From Clitopilus passeckerianus (Eukaryota; Basidiomycota; Agaricomycetes; Agaricales; Entolomataceae), in NCBI GenBank assembly GCA_944990035.1, contig CALYLX010000033.1:238003-302002 (forward strand): DNA of 64,000 nt, in the 5' to 3' direction. Made by a program: the position numbers and the translations under genes. Positions 43,600-56,011 of this stretch are shown here, in pieces (position 1 is the first letter of the stretch; every line of letters begins with the position of its first letter). A model generated the notes under the pieces. The model was given only the letters and a program-made list of their open reading frames with translations. It did not search any database and had not been told where the DNA came from.

Positions 43600-43825
43600 T
43601 TGGTGCGGGAACGACGTGGTGAAACTCTGTGGCTTAGGAGGTCTGGCGGCCAAATTCAGGCGACTCCTCAACTTCCTAATACACGGAGTTGTTTCTTGGA
43701 AGCTCAACGAATCATACCAAGATCGGGCAGCATAAATCTCAGCCCCAGGAGCTTCAATTTCGGTACACGCAAGGCCCACATTCAGTAGTACATCCACAGA
43801 TTACGGTTTTAACACCGAAAGTGGT

Positions 43826-45065
43826 TCATACAGGGAAAGCTTTACTATATATTCGTGGCTTCTCTCCGTCCAAGAAAAGAGCATCATCCCCAGCGTCACG
43901 GTCTTTCCGCGTCCAAACGGAGTCATCCACACTCCCTTTCGACAAAGTTGCAGGATCTGCAAATGTCATGGGCGCATCGAGGTTTAATGTTCTCCTTCTC
44001 GAGTCGTTCCTCGAAGAAGGCTCGGACGCGTCAAGAGTTCCTATTTGATGAACGTGGCAGAAGAGGAGGTTCGGGACCGCAACGTTGAGAGTGAGGAAGG
44101 ACCACCATAGGCTGGGTGGATTGGTTCGGAGGAAGCAGAATATGACAATAGCCCAGTTAAGAAGCACGGAGATGCTACAATCAAATTAGTGACTTGGTGA
44201 GTATAGACAGGACTGGTTTGCAGCTCACAAGAAGAACGATTGTCCGTTTTCGTACGCTGCTCGAGTGCTGAGAATAAACAGTTGCTGCGACTTGCTTCTT
44301 GTTGTTATCCTAGTATCCTCATCGTCGCCGTTAGACATTCGTGCTCTGGCGTTCAACAAGAAAAGCAACGTATTGTGCAACGCGAACGTGGTCGGTGCTA
44401 CTGCTGACGAAATACCAACAAAGCCGTAAGAACAATACCCTGAGGGCCCAATCGGGAATCCGTTCGTGACACCGAAGGTGAGCACAATTGCGCCGGCTAG
44501 CACTGATAGCCACGAGACAAAGAGCAGGGCGATTGTGACCCTACTTTTGAGGTTCTGGCAGACCAACAGATACGCCAGAAAGGCGGTCGACCCGGCGGAG
44601 ATGTAGTAGAATGCCAGAAGAATGTTCTGCATAGTCCGGCAACCATCCATTGGTGTAGCTGTGGATGGTCGGTGAGGTCAGGGTCTCGAGGCGAGAATGA
44701 TCATAACGACATACTTTGCATAATAGTATTAAGGAGAGCAAAGATTAATGTAGATTCCCTGCTAAGGGTCTAGTGACCGATCCTGAAGAAGGCGAGGGAA
44801 GAGACACACCTTGACAAAAAGTAGATGCCGGTCTTGAAGGATAACGGGCACTTGAACAAGAGCTTAAAGTCCTGGTCGATATGTATTGCAATATCCCAGA
44901 CGACAGCCTGTGGTAGAAGGCGTCAGCCCTCTGTCAAAATGTTGTGAAAGAACATACCCCAAGAACTCCGACCACAACGTAGGACGCCAACGTTGTGAAA
45001 TCTGCCATCCAAGGCAATAGGTATGCCATTGGAGTCGTCGGGTTCAGGATGAGGGTATCTGCCAT
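43826..45065 (-). CDS. Seven-pass membrane protein, DUF6533-like family, tandem copy A
   Basis: Five exons (44958-45065, 44810-44907, 44715-44758, 44229-44658, 43826-44174) give 342 residues in frame. The start MADTLILNPTTPMAYLLP parallels MANVTGAILNPDTPMAFLP in copy B. After the first span comes AVVWDIAIHIDQDFKLLF, the family's Trp-Asp segment followed by an acidic loop. Further spans follow (e.g. VTIALLFVSWLSVLAGAIVL), then a polar C-terminal tail rich in Ser/Asp/Arg. It shares intron positions with copy B. Function unknown; topology is receptor-like. Confidence 0.82.
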
Positions 45066-45942
45066 GCTGGGCGACGGAGAAAACGGGCAACCACCTCCAG
45101 GGCAAACACTGTAATTAATATGAAGTGTTGAGAACTATTAACAACCGGAGATACTTACCGTCCCTGCAAGTGGTATCCCCATGCCCGATTTGACCTGGGA
45201 TGTCATCGAAAACATAGCTGATCTTCCGGAGTTCTGCCTCTCCAAGAACCCACCCCTTGAATCCCGCAGGCTGATCTCCATGTCTAAAATGGCCGAGAGG
45301 AGAGCGAGAGCAGAGTTCACTGGCCGAACTTGCAGATCCGCTGCGATTGACTCGACGTCGTCAAGCAATGCTCCTACTGTGCAGCCATGATCCTCCATGA
45401 TCTCGGACTTTATTTCTCATCACTTCGTGCAGATTCTTGTCTATTTTGTCGGCCAGGCGGCATCTCTAAAAAGCAGGTGGAGATCAGGAGGGGCCTAATT
45501 CCCGGCTACTGGTGGTTGTCAGAAGCAAAGTTAACACCGAGCCTTCCGGACCTGGATGGATTGGGCCTTGCTTGCAGACCGCCCAGCCACACCATGTGCT
45601 GCCTCTCGGTAGCCTACTGAAACACAGGAAGCGAAGATTCAGAGTTTTATTATCGATACATTTTGGGTACATTGTGGTTGTACAAGGGCCATTATTCGGC
45701 CGACAAAGATAAGCCTAATTTACCATTAGTGTACGGATGGGCCGGGCAGGTACGAGTATTGTAAGAAATAAACAGATTCCGATTGGTCGTCTGTAGACGA
45801 TGTAGTTCGGTGGCAAAACGATTCAGTGCTCGCGGCACAAAATCATCTGGGGGATTCCGGTTTTAAAGCAGAAGCCGCCGGAGTCGTACTATATCCCTGG
45901 TACTTACATGCTGACGGATGGCGGTCATGGTATGAGGGAGTT
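45066..45942. other. Intergenic region between the tandem seven-pass genes
   Basis: A minus-strand frame at 45138-45398 (starting MEDHGCTVGALL) ends at a good donor but cannot be joined in frame to copy A; it may be a leader ORF. Nothing else seen. Confidence 0.4.
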
Positions 45943-47205
45943 TTAATGGTGATCTTTCAGCTGCCGGCACATGAATATGCAAATGAAGGGCAGGCCAAAC
46001 AGGATGACTGTCACCAGGGATAGGAGGGTGGTTCGTATTATCTTTGTTCGGCGCGCGTTGGGGTCTTCTGGAAGAGCGTCCCTCAAATTCGGAGGTGAGG
46101 AATCATTAGGCCCAGGGGGAGATTGGTCGGAAGAACTACTGGGTCCAATAAGTGTTTTTGACGCCTCAGTGTGTTTGATTGAAGATGAAGCAATAACATC
46201 TTCGCGTGCAAGGCCGAATTTTGTCTTGCGGAAAACACGGCCTGCCATCATGTTCACCAGCACGCAATTGAACACGAGCATGAAGCGGTAGGTCGGTGGG
46301 AGTTCCTCAACGAAGGCAAGGATGACCACGATGATGTTGCTGACAACGGATGCTCTGATAACAACAAGTCAGCATCGTCCGAAAAGATGTTAAGAAGAAA
46401 CGTACAGGTAGTAGACTTGTCCATCTTGGAGCATTACTCGAGGTATCCGCGGCAAGGTCTTTCCAGACAGGAGCTCCCGCATGGAAAACTTCTCGCCGCG
46501 TTGCTGCCATGCATCGATAAGGAGCCGGTAAGAGATGGCCAAGAATACGGAGGTGTCGAACAGGGTAACAGCGATTGGAGCTGCGCTAACGGCCGAGTTC
46601 AATTCCTTTGGTAGGCAGTATGCCGTGGGTCCAATAACGAGGGAGCCCCCGACCGCGGCTGCAGTCAATGAACCGGCTATAATTGCCAGCCAAAGGACGA
46701 AGAACAGGATGAAAATTGGCCGTTCGCGATTGTAGACTGCGATGACACGAAGGAAGAACAGGAGTGCTGTAGATGCCGTCGCCGTATGATAAAGTACGCA
46801 GAAAGTGCGTTCCGTTATATGGCATAGGTGCCCTAGTGGTGCAACTGGGTAGCTGGTCAATAGAAGATTCTTGGCAAATGTTTCTGTACTCACCAAGGAA
46901 GATAACGTTCAGGATGGTGTAGACGAGGACGCTCGCTCTCGAGAAGAAGTAGACGATAGTGGGAAATTGAATCTTCTGTTTGAATAGTAGTTTATAATCC
47001 GCGTCGATGTGGATGAGGATGTCCCACAATAGTGCCTAAATGGTCCAAATATTAGAGAATATCCAGAACAGATTGAAAGACAACCGCTCACTCCGAGGGA
47101 ACCTATCTCGACGTATGTCGTAACTTTGAAAGGGTAGGCCAACTCCATTGGCAAAAAAGCCATAGGAGTGTCAGGGTTAAGGATTGCTCCTGTTACATTT
47201 GCCAT
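45943..47205 (-). CDS. Seven-pass membrane protein, DUF6533-like family, tandem copy B
   Basis: Four exons (47092-47205, 46894-47035, 46406-46832, 45943-46354) give 364 residues in frame. Landmarks: ALLWDILIHIDADYKLLF after the first span (compare AVVWDIAIHIDQDFKLLF in copy A), a central LLFFLRVIAVYNRERP segment, and spans such as FILFFVLWLAIIAGSLTAAA. The C-terminus differs from copy A: a Ser/Pro-rich loop is followed by an extra hydrophobic span (LLSLVTVILFGLPFICIFMC). It is a clear tandem duplicate with diverged tail; function unknown. Confidence 0.82.
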
Positions 47206-48415
47206 GCTGAACAAGACGGCGGAATCCTCTGCTTGAGAATATCGGTCCGGAGGGGACAAAGAAACTACAATGCAGAGATATTTGAAGAGACATGCACTGG
47301 GCAATAAGTATGGATGCTGGAAAATACCTCCGATGATGGTAATCAAGGGTTAAGGCGAGGTCCTGCCTGCTTTTGAGGTGGGTCCGCTTACATCCCCGCC
47401 AGCATGAAAAGAGCGTCGTGATACAAATGGAGTTAACAGGCCCGTACTCTCGAGCATCCGCAACCCTTCAGGTCCTTAAGCTTCCTTGGATCATTCCTCC
47501 AAGATCATCTCCCTCATGGGTGAGTGTCGTGAGGTCTTTGTGCCTCGATCTCGGTTAAGTCGCCAGAAAATGTGTTGTGGATCCTTCAAAAACCTCGCAA
47601 CCGCTGATTTGCGCCCTTCATTCTCAATTGCCTGTGAAGATTCCCCTTCTTTGCTGCAGAGAACCAAACCACTGGAAAGATACTCAGCTATTTTTTGCTC
47701 CCGGTTGAGAAGTCTGGGCGGGCTTTCCGGTGGGATGTGTCCGAAGGTCGCACAACCGCATTCAAAGGAGATGGCAGTCAATGATGGGGAGAGGCGGGCC
47801 GGCTGCCAGTGCAAAGCCGTTCAATGCCGCTGAGTAAGCAAAAGCCCGTCACTTTGATCATGTGACTCGCTAAGTCGAAAAAGAGCGGAAAATGTTGGTT
47901 TTTTAGTGGAAGATACCTGTCAGTGTCAGGACTGGGTAGATTGTCTGTCCATAGGTGGATTCAAGATGTCGGAAAGAAACTTGTCTTGGAGTGAAAAGAT
48001 GCGATGCGGAACTAGGATACGAATAACTTAGAACACCCCGTTATCAACTTCGTAACAGAGGTGGAGGTTCAATATCGTACAAGAAATTGTCAGAAAGCTA
48101 TCCTATGTACAGTTGCGTAGGTACTTAGAGGAGATTGTAAGTATGAGATGCAGAATCTATGAGTGCAAGGGGAATAGCAGCGATAACGGTAATAAGTCCA
48201 ACAAAACAGCCATCATCATGGAAGATGGGCTGGCGGGCTGCTAACGGTAACGGAATGACGACAGATAATGACAGATACCTGCCTCCAAACTGATCTGAAA
48301 CCGGGAGCGTCACCTCTCCGAAAGGGAAGAGCGCAGTCTGAGAGCAGCAGATCCAGACAGTATCACCGTCGTGGCGGGGTAGATCCAAAGACCTTGCTTT
48401 TCCGTCCATCACAAA
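47206..48415. other. Intergenic region, 1.2 kb
   Basis: It holds the promoter of seven-pass copy B and the 3' UTR of the choline-transporter-like gene. A 95-codon minus-strand frame just after that gene's stop (48125-48412) shows no motif and is probably UTR. Confidence 0.45.
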
Positions 48416-51400
48416 CTAGGCCGAGAAAAGTCCTGATCCAGGAAAGTACTGCGAGCCACCTGTAGTTCCCTCGTCATCGCTTTCACTGCTTTTCTGCGTA
48501 GCCCGGCTCGCTTCCAGACCAGGCTGACTCTGACTTGTAGAAGCAGCAAGAGCAGGAGGATTCCTAATCCAGCTCTTGACATTCATCTCCGCGCTTGTCT
48601 GCATCCGGTACTCCTCTGGAGGTGGGGACGTTGATCGTGCACTGGTAGGCGGGGATGATGGAGCATTCAAAGCTGCAAAGTTCGCGGGCGTGAGCGTAGG
48701 GTTCATGCCTGGATGATCCTGAGTATAACTCCGCTCGAACGGATCCGGGGTGTCTTCTTCCAAGAGACCAGGCTGTACTGATGGTGAAGGTGGGGAAAGA
48801 GGTTGGCGGGGTAGATAGCGCGAAATAGACTCTGACGGAACGTATTGGTGCTGGGGAGGTGGTTGCTGTCGTGGCTCAATGAACCCTGGCTTCTTGTGAT
48901 GGCGGGCAACCTGTGCTGGTGTGGGACTTGCTGCATGCGGCACAGGCTGTTGAGTTTCTGTGCGAGCGCCGGCACGACCTCGTTGTTGCGTGCGAGGAGC
49001 ATCATATTCGAACTAATACAAAAAGACAATGAGCACCAGGTAAAAGTGTGTATGGGTCAAAGAGACAAACTCACAATGGCAAAGACTTCTTCCTTTCGGC
49101 ACTGTCCTGAGTCCTTGTCAATGCAGTAACAAATGTACAGGGTATCAGCGCTAGGGTTAACAAACAATCAGTAGTGAGTTCCAGGCCGTCGTATGGAATG
49201 TACTCACGTATCCTTGACCAGACCAACGCAGAAGAGCCCAACAAGAGCAGTAACACCACCCGCCAACAAAGCAGCACCAAGAGCTTGATCCGGTGCATTC
49301 AAAGTATGGGCAACAAACAGATAGGTCGACAACGCAAATGGGAACGTGAGCGTGAGCGGAGCCACTGTTAACATTGCCAAAGGAGCTACATAAAACGATG
49401 TCAGTTCCACGTTTGAGATCCGGAAATTCGAAGCAACCTACGTTCAGAGCTGAACTTCTTGCCAAACCTCCCAGACTTGTTCTCCACTCCATTCGTCAAA
49501 GCTCGGGCTCGTCTTGCACTTGGCATGAACGGATCGCCAGTCAATCCAGTATACACCAATGCATACTTGCTCAGTGCAGTGGTGAAGGAATCGATGTAGC
49601 CAATGAGGAAACGGATGCCTCCGACCATGAAGAACATCCGAACAGGAAGGTACGCGGGTAAACGTTGCAAAAGAACAGCAATGAGAGTAAGGATGCGTAT
49701 TATGGTGAGAATCAGTGCAGAAAGGCAAATCGTTCCGAATGAAGGCCCGGTGGAACGTGTAAGCGCTGCATGAAGAGTATGGGTTGACATTGGTGGAGGC
49801 GGCATTGCATCTGGACTATAAAGCGGTCTCAGAAAACGAATGTTAAGTCGAGGAGAAAATGGCTTACTCTGCAAAGTACCAATTACCTATGACACTAGCC
49901 GTTGTCATCCTCAATACACCCCTCGCGACGCCCCAAGTCCATAACCAGACAGCCGCAGCTCCGACTATGCACCAGTTTGCCCAGCCATGCACGTGCCACT
50001 CGAGGATTGAGCTGCTTGGTGAAGGTTTGAATGTGTATCCGATCAACAGTAGCCGGAAGATGAGCGTCAGGAAGGGAATGGACGCAAGAAGGGAGCCGAG
50101 GAGAATAGCAGGTGATAATGCGAGCAAGAAAGGTTCGGATTTGAGTAGCTCAGTCGTAAGAGCGAGAGTTGAGGAGGTTGTGTGGATTTGCCTTGGTAGG
50201 TGGACTAGGCGCCGGGCTGTAAGGATGCAGAAAAACAGAGGGATGAGAGAAAACAGCCGAAGCCTAGGAAAGCACCGTCAGTTATTACTCGTGAACCGAA
50301 AAGAAGCTCAAAAAAGGCTAGTTGAATCATAAACGATGTCAAAGACGATCATGAGGTAGGAGATTTCAGGCCCCATGTCATGACCACTTCTCCATCACGA
50401 CCGCAGCCGCGTGATTTACGCAGGACGTGCGGAGAAAAGGGATCGATAAGGATAGAGCATTACTTACCCGACAGTCTCTCCCCAAGTCGGTTCTGTGTCT
50501 GCATCCCACATAAAGCTTCCAATGAAGGCCCATAGGGCGGAAATAAACAGGGTGGCGGGGATGAATACTGAGGTTGCAATCATAACAGGCTGGACGAATA
50601 TCCGTAGGAGCAGGATATGCGTGTATGCAGCGACGGCGCTCAGGAACGTCAGAATTGTGAGCATCGGCACGGTGTGTAACAGGGTCGTGTAGGGTAGTAC
50701 TCGTGGTTTCTTCTCGGGCTTGCGGGTGATGAACAGCAGGAGTATGCAGAAGAAGAGACAGACTACGACGCCTGTACACCATAATGCAGTCCATAGATGA
50801 TCATGATATTTCCGCCGTGACCGTGAGGAGTGTCGTGGATCAGGAAGGGTAAAGACATCGAGAGGTCGAGAACGACCGTCACGGGGAAGTAGTGATTCGG
50901 TGAGAGACAATGACACCGGGGCTCTACTTGTTTGAGGTGGTGGAGGTGGTTGGGAAGGGTGTATTCGTATCGCTTCTGGGTCACCCAGAATGTCTCGAGG
51001 TGGTTCAGAGTCTGAAGATTCAGTCGGTGAGGGCGAGGGTGATCGAGGCCTCGTATGTCTCATCATTGGCGAAGCCAAGTGAGCCAACCAGCCTTTCGGG
51101 GAGTCTCCTGAGCTCGAAGACTCATCATCCGACGGGATGAGCGGCATCGTCTGGTGATTCCTTGACTTGGAGTCAAAGCCCTGCCGACTGGTTCGCTCGT
51201 CTTCGTCCAGGCGGAGATATGGGTCGTCGTCGTCGTCTGGCTCGTCGTTGTAATGAGCTCCCGACCTGCTTGCCCCACTAATTCGTAGATGTGGGTCGTC
51301 CATATCATCCAGGTCGTCGTCCGACTCATGACCATTCCGGGAGCCACCCTCGGTGGTAAAGGAGAAGAACATTGGCTGAGATGAGGCCATGCTAGATGAA

Positions 51401-51456
51401 CCTGGCTGTTGCCGGTTCAGATATTGGGAGGCATAGGCAGCAAATGATTGCGCCAT
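48416..51456 (-). CDS. Choline-transporter-like (CTL/PNS1-type) membrane protein
   Basis: Six exons (50468-51456, 49868-50263, 49442-49815, 49208-49385, 49075-49150, 48416-49012) give 869 residues, all in frame. A cytosolic N-terminus of about 230 residues, acidic and Ser-rich, precedes about ten membrane spans. The family signature is near the end of the membrane region: FSSE, then LTFPFALSTYLFVAHTL, ALLAGGVTALVGLFCVGLV, ADTLYICYCIDKD, the CTL-family element preceding the last cytosolic tail. The C-terminal 200 residues are Pro/Ser/Gln-rich and disordered. Family members are solute carriers of SLC44 type; yeast Pns1 is a plasma-membrane protein of unclear substrate. Choline transport is family inference only. 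Confidence 0.85.
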
Positions 51457-52056
51457 GTCGGCCTCTACTTCGTCGTCGCCGTCGTGGAAGTCGAAGAGAA
51501 AAAGGTATCGTAAGGCCCTTCGGGCACAGTTCCAAGAGTTCTAGCGCTGCTGACTCCAAATGCGTCTGCAACGCGTAACCTGGTGTCACACAGCTTTACG
51601 TCACGCCTTTGACAGCTTCAATTTCCTTATCGCCATTCTTGTGCTCGTGGTTGTATTCTTGAGCCTCAGCCTACAGGCTACGTCTTCTGGTGCAACGTGC
51701 TGGACGTTACATAAGGGATGCAACAACTTGAACATCTTCCTCACAGAAGTTTGGGTTCATAACCCCTGCAAGAACCACCATCAAACCTTTCAGTGTAATT
51801 AACTTTCAGTGTAAGGAACATCAATCAGTTTGAAGGACATTGAATTGCGTCCGCCTAAAGACATCTCGGGTTTTCACGGAGATTTTGGCATCGTAAGTCA
51901 GAAGGCAGCTTCTCTGAACGTATCGCCAATCAATAGCAAAGCTCCGGTTCGTGACTGCCTCGCCGCTGCACCAGCGATGAAGTCCCTGAAGAATTCCTTT
52001 ACGAAGAAGCATCTAAAGTAGAGGATATCTCAAGAGAATTCTCCTTCAATCTCAAT
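51457..52056. other. Intergenic region upstream of the CTL-like gene
   Basis: Promoter region; short frames only. Confidence 0.4.
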
Positions 52057-52530
52057 TCAGGATTGAACTCCTTGCTTAGAACCCTCGCTATCTTTAAAAT
52101 AGAACAACATTGTAATTGCAATGACAATGATCGAAAAACATGGTGGTACAAATGAGCAAATAGCAACGTAAAGCTGGGAAATTTGACGTTCGTAAAGATC
52201 AGATCCGCTAGATAGAGCGAAAGACACGCGAAGAAATGTAGGTAAGAAGTGTAAAAATGTCGGAAACGGGAAAGCTAAAACCAGTCGGGGGTTGTATCGT
52301 GCTTCGGAATGATCTTGAGGCTGGTGAAGACAACGCTGCTGCATATCTGCGCTGGCCCTGGTGGTGGTAAAAGAAAAAAGAGGAAAGACGAGAAAGACGA
52401 GATATGTACGCCTGAGGAAGGACATGTTCAAAATCTTGCTGAACTGGAATAGTGGAACCCAGGGTCGAGAAAACAAAGCCAGACGACCTTTGATCTTCGG
52501 TGGTTCGGTGGGATAGGAAAATAAGAACAT
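52057..52530 (-). CDS. Possible small membrane protein, unknown
   Basis: A 157-codon frame with an ATG at 52530. It contains up to three hydrophobic stretches, including FLRRTYLVFLVFPLFSF and a C-terminal FSIIVIAITMLFYF. There are no introns and no family match. It lies just downstream of the charged-protein gene on the same strand, so it could be that gene's 3' UTR. Weak call. Confidence 0.25.
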   Translation of the reverse strand: MFLFSYPTEPPKIKGRLALFSRPWVPLFQFSKILNMSFLRRTYLVFLVFPLFSFTTTRASADMQQRCLHQPQDHSEARYNPRLVLAFPFPTFLHFLPTFLRVSFALSSGSDLYERQISQLYVAICSFVPPCFSIIVIAITMLFYFKDSEGSKQGVQS

Positions 52531-52691
52531 GTATCAGACGAAAATTCGTTGCTTTCTTGAGGTTTGGGAACATGAGTCGGATAGTTTGGCGCCAGGCAAA
52601 ACCATACGGAGGACAGAAAGGAGAGAGAGCGAAAAGACGGCCATAGGAGAGATATCAGATTCGTGCCACTTGAATTCTTGAGGTCTGCAAT

Positions 52692-54240
52692 TCACTTCTG
52701 AGGAGCTTCGCGCGCTTCATCGAGAGACATTCCTTCCAAGTTTTCGGCCAGGGCATCGGACGAGTGGGACTCGGACAGATGATCGACGGAACCGTGCTGG
52801 GAGTTGCTGCCTTCTTGGGAACTTAAGCCAGAGACATCGCTCATCCTAGAATCTGCGCGGATCGCCGGGGGGACTTTCGACCTCCAGCCTCCAACAACGC
52901 CAAAGGTGTCTGCTGTCGCAACTGTATCGGTCCTCTTATGTGCATGAAGCCTACCCATATTTGCTGCAGGGGCTCTTGAGTCGCCAAAGCGTTGGCCGAG
53001 CTGCTGACTATATCAGAGTCGCACATCTCTGAGGTCTAAACGCTAGTTACATACCCGACGGTCTGAGATTCAGCGGCTTGGGGCGCGGCGGAATCTCCAT
53101 CGCGGCGTTTACGAAGGGGTAGGGGTCTGAGGTTCTGTTAATAAAGGTAGCCCGGAGTGCAGAGTTCCGAAGTGGACTGACAACGGAGCCAAACTTTTCT
53201 TAAACCTGGAAGCCTCGTAAGTTAAGTCGGAGGTTCCAGCTTTGCAATTACGAATTACTCACGCGGCGGTATCGTCAATACTGTTCCTGTATTGAAGGTT
53301 CGGGTCATTGCTTGACGCCTCAGATGGCACTGGCGATGGACTAAAAAAACAGGGGATGAGTTCAGCCTGAGTACGCATGAGAACGTAAATATATGTTACT
53401 GACGCTGCTCGAGCATTCATCTCCTGACTGGAGACAAGCGGCGGGGCATCAGGCCATCCCTTACTGCAGTTTCCCCCCCACTCAGTCAGAGCATAGTTTA
53501 TTTTTTTACGGAACGAATGACTCACTGCAGGTCAGTCGGGGATAAAATCGCCCCTCCTAAGGTCACTCCCTGGCCCGGATTGGCGGCAACTGGACAACCG
53601 TGCCTATCGCCCATCAGTCAGTGGAGGAACCCGAGAACGAACATCTCCAAAGTGGATAGTCAAGACTCACTCCCGTGGCGCTGCGGGCGAAACTCCCTTG
53701 TCCCTGATGGAAAAAGAAGAGATATGTGAGCTGCCTCCTTCGTCGTATATAGCAATACTGCTCTCGATGACATACGATACGCCGCTCCGCGAGCGATCCC
53801 TTTCACCCTTCTTCTCCTCAGACAATCGCTGATCAAACGGGTTAGATTGATTCCTCATGACGACTTGCATGTTATTCATGTAATTTAACTCACTTCGTAC
53901 TTTCGGACGGCTCTGTGTAAGTCCGATACGCCGTCAGAAATGGTTTGTCTGGCAAGCTGTTCGGCCGCTCCGAGAATATTGTTCTTTATGCCAGTCAGGC
54001 TCTTCATAGAAGTCTGCTTTTTGAGACGCTTTTCAGTTCTCGATTTTATCCTGACGGCGGATTAGCATCTGTAACTTGAATAGGTCGTTATCAAAGCACA
54101 ACCTACTCGTCGTACACCTCGAGGGTGCCTTCTTTGAGGCTTTGGTCCTGCTCTTCGGACATGACATGGCGTCGTGACCTAGAAACCCCTTCATCGAACT
54201 CCTGCTTCAGTGATTGAACAGATTCAGGAACGCGTGCCAT
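52692..54240 (-). CDS. Charged, mostly helical multi-exon protein, unknown role
   Basis: The start at 54240 gives MARVPESVQSLKQEFDEGV; the first exon ends at the GTAGGT after VYDE. Spliced blocks that keep frame follow: IKSRTEKRLKKQTSMKSLTG, ILGAAEQLARQTISDGVSDL, RLSEEKKGERDRSRSGV, then Pro/Ser-rich blocks (SPVPSEASSNDPNLQYRNSI) and a last exon ending MSLDEAREAPQK (stop at 52692). Internal exon borders in the second half are uncertain. The N-terminal part is strongly amphipathic with an LGAAEQL heptad-like pattern; the C-terminus is disordered. No known domain recognised. Confidence 0.55.
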
Positions 54241-54730
54241 ATTGATTCAGAAAGACCAGGTGTTCTGTTGAGTGCTGATAGGCAAGTGAGATCACCAGCC
54301 GAAAAAGCATGGGCTTTTATAGGACCCAGAGGCAAGCGGTCTTCTTGACGTCTGGATTGACTCATGTCGCATTGACATGAGGCTTTCAACAGCATTCACA
54401 ATCTTGCCAAGATTCGGTCCTCCCTCAGTTGTGTATACACACCTGTTCAGATATGGGAATTAGTGCGGAAAATACTCATGGAGTATCGGAATCAGGGATA
54501 TTGGGCTTGCTGATAGCCTTATGGATAACAGGTTTGAATATGATGCTGATGGGTTAGGCCTCAGGCCTCAGGGATGACAGCATTTCCAAATTCCAAGTTG
54601 AAGTAACCTGGATACCCCGCTCCTCGGCCCGGAAAGTTGAACTATCGCACGGGTGTACTGCCACTCCTGTCATGACATGACTGGTCGTATCTGGTCAACG
54701 GCAGAGCTGTTTTTCTCTTAGGGTACCCCA
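54241..54730. other. Divergent promoter region
   Basis: This lies between the charged-protein gene (minus) and the kinase-like gene (plus). Nothing specific recognised. Confidence 0.4.
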
Positions 54731-56011
54731 ATGCGAAGACGAGCTACTAAAGAAACCTCAGAGCCGCGCTATACTCCTGACGAGCTCAGATCGCCTGCTG
54801 AGCATTTCTGGGTATCTCTCTTCGGCTTCCTGTTAGCCAGGGGCTATAGACTTCGGCCACGTTACAATCCAGATTGGATCCCGTCCTGGGGCCTCAACGA
54901 TAAGTCTCCTAAGGATGGCAATGCCGAAGACAATCACAAGCTTCGTGGGTACTAGAAACGACCAGTCGTAATATCAATCTCAGTGCCTTTGTTTGATACA
55001 GGATCCCAAGTGGTCATCGATGCGACGCGTCTACAAGACGGAAAGAAGGTGGTGATCAAGCGCGTTTCCATTGAAGAATCCTCCTTGGGCCTCTACCTCA
55101 ATTCATTGGAGCCTGGAAATAACGACAATCGCACAGTGCCTGTTCTCGACACATTCTCGTCCCCGCTAACCGATGGGGAAGTCTTTATCGTGATGCCCAT
55201 GCTTCTGTGTTTCGACAACCTGCCATTTCGACGATTCGGAGAGTTTCTTGAAGCCTCTCACCAGTTTCTTAAGGTATTCTCACGTGTTTTTCTTTCTTAT
55301 GAGCTTGTCCAACCTCAAGTTCCTCAGGGTTTGGCCTTCATGCACCGCCATAACGTTGCACATCGGTATGCTCTGAACTCAACGCGGCAGGGTTTCACTG
55401 AAGATGTTCTTAGGGATGCCTGTTTGTTGAATATGTGCATGGATATTACTCAGCTGATTCCAAAAGGCATCCATTTTGCCCGAGAATTTACTCACAACGG
55501 GGACCTATACAGCAAGTTCTCCTGGCGCGAACGGTGGTCGGTTCGACCGGTCCAGTACTATTTCATTGACTTCGGGCTCTCTTCCCGTTACCCCCCTGCG
55601 GAGATCAATATCAAGGACACTGGGATCGTTGGTCAGGATAAAACAGTTCCTGAGCGTTCTATGGATGTACCGTATGACCCCTTTAAGATGGACGTTTATC
55701 AACTAGGAAATGCCTTAAAGGAATCAATGAGTGTGCGTTATCCACTTTTCTGAATCTGACCACTAAACCCATTCAGTGACATATAGGCATACGATGGCCT
55801 GGAGTGGTTTTCCGATTTACTGAATGCTATGACTCAAACTGACCCTACTGATCGTCCAACTGCCTACGAGGCTCTCGAATATCTTGAACGCGCGTTGGAC
55901 AGCCTTACTCTGGCAGACCTAGAGTGCCGAATATGGAAGAAGGACTGGCCTCACAAGTACCGAACCGAGACCAAATGGTGGCACTGGACTCCTTTACGCT
56001 TCTGCATGTAA
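54731..56011 (+). CDS. Protein-kinase-like protein, intact copy
   Basis: Five exons (54731-54944, 55002-55273, 55328-55365, 55414-55732, 55787-56011) give 355 residues in frame. After a basic N-terminus come VVIDATRLQDGKKVVIKRVS (the VIK lysine), GEVFIVMPML in the hinge, LAFMHRHNVAHRDACLLNM (HRDxxxxN catalytic loop, formed across an intron) and FIDFGLSSRY (DFG). A substrate-lobe region (VPYDPFKMDVYQLGNALKES) and a C-terminal DRPTAYEALEYLERALDSL helix complete the fold. Catalytic residues are present, so it may be active; a glycine-rich loop is not obvious. It belongs to a basidiomycete-expanded kinase-like group, with a dead copy at 37051-38310. Confidence 0.82.

Noticed and set aside
45138..45398. 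Minus-strand frame as an extra first exon of seven-pass copy A
   Set aside because: It ends at a donor, but the next acceptor leads to the wrong frame for the membrane protein.
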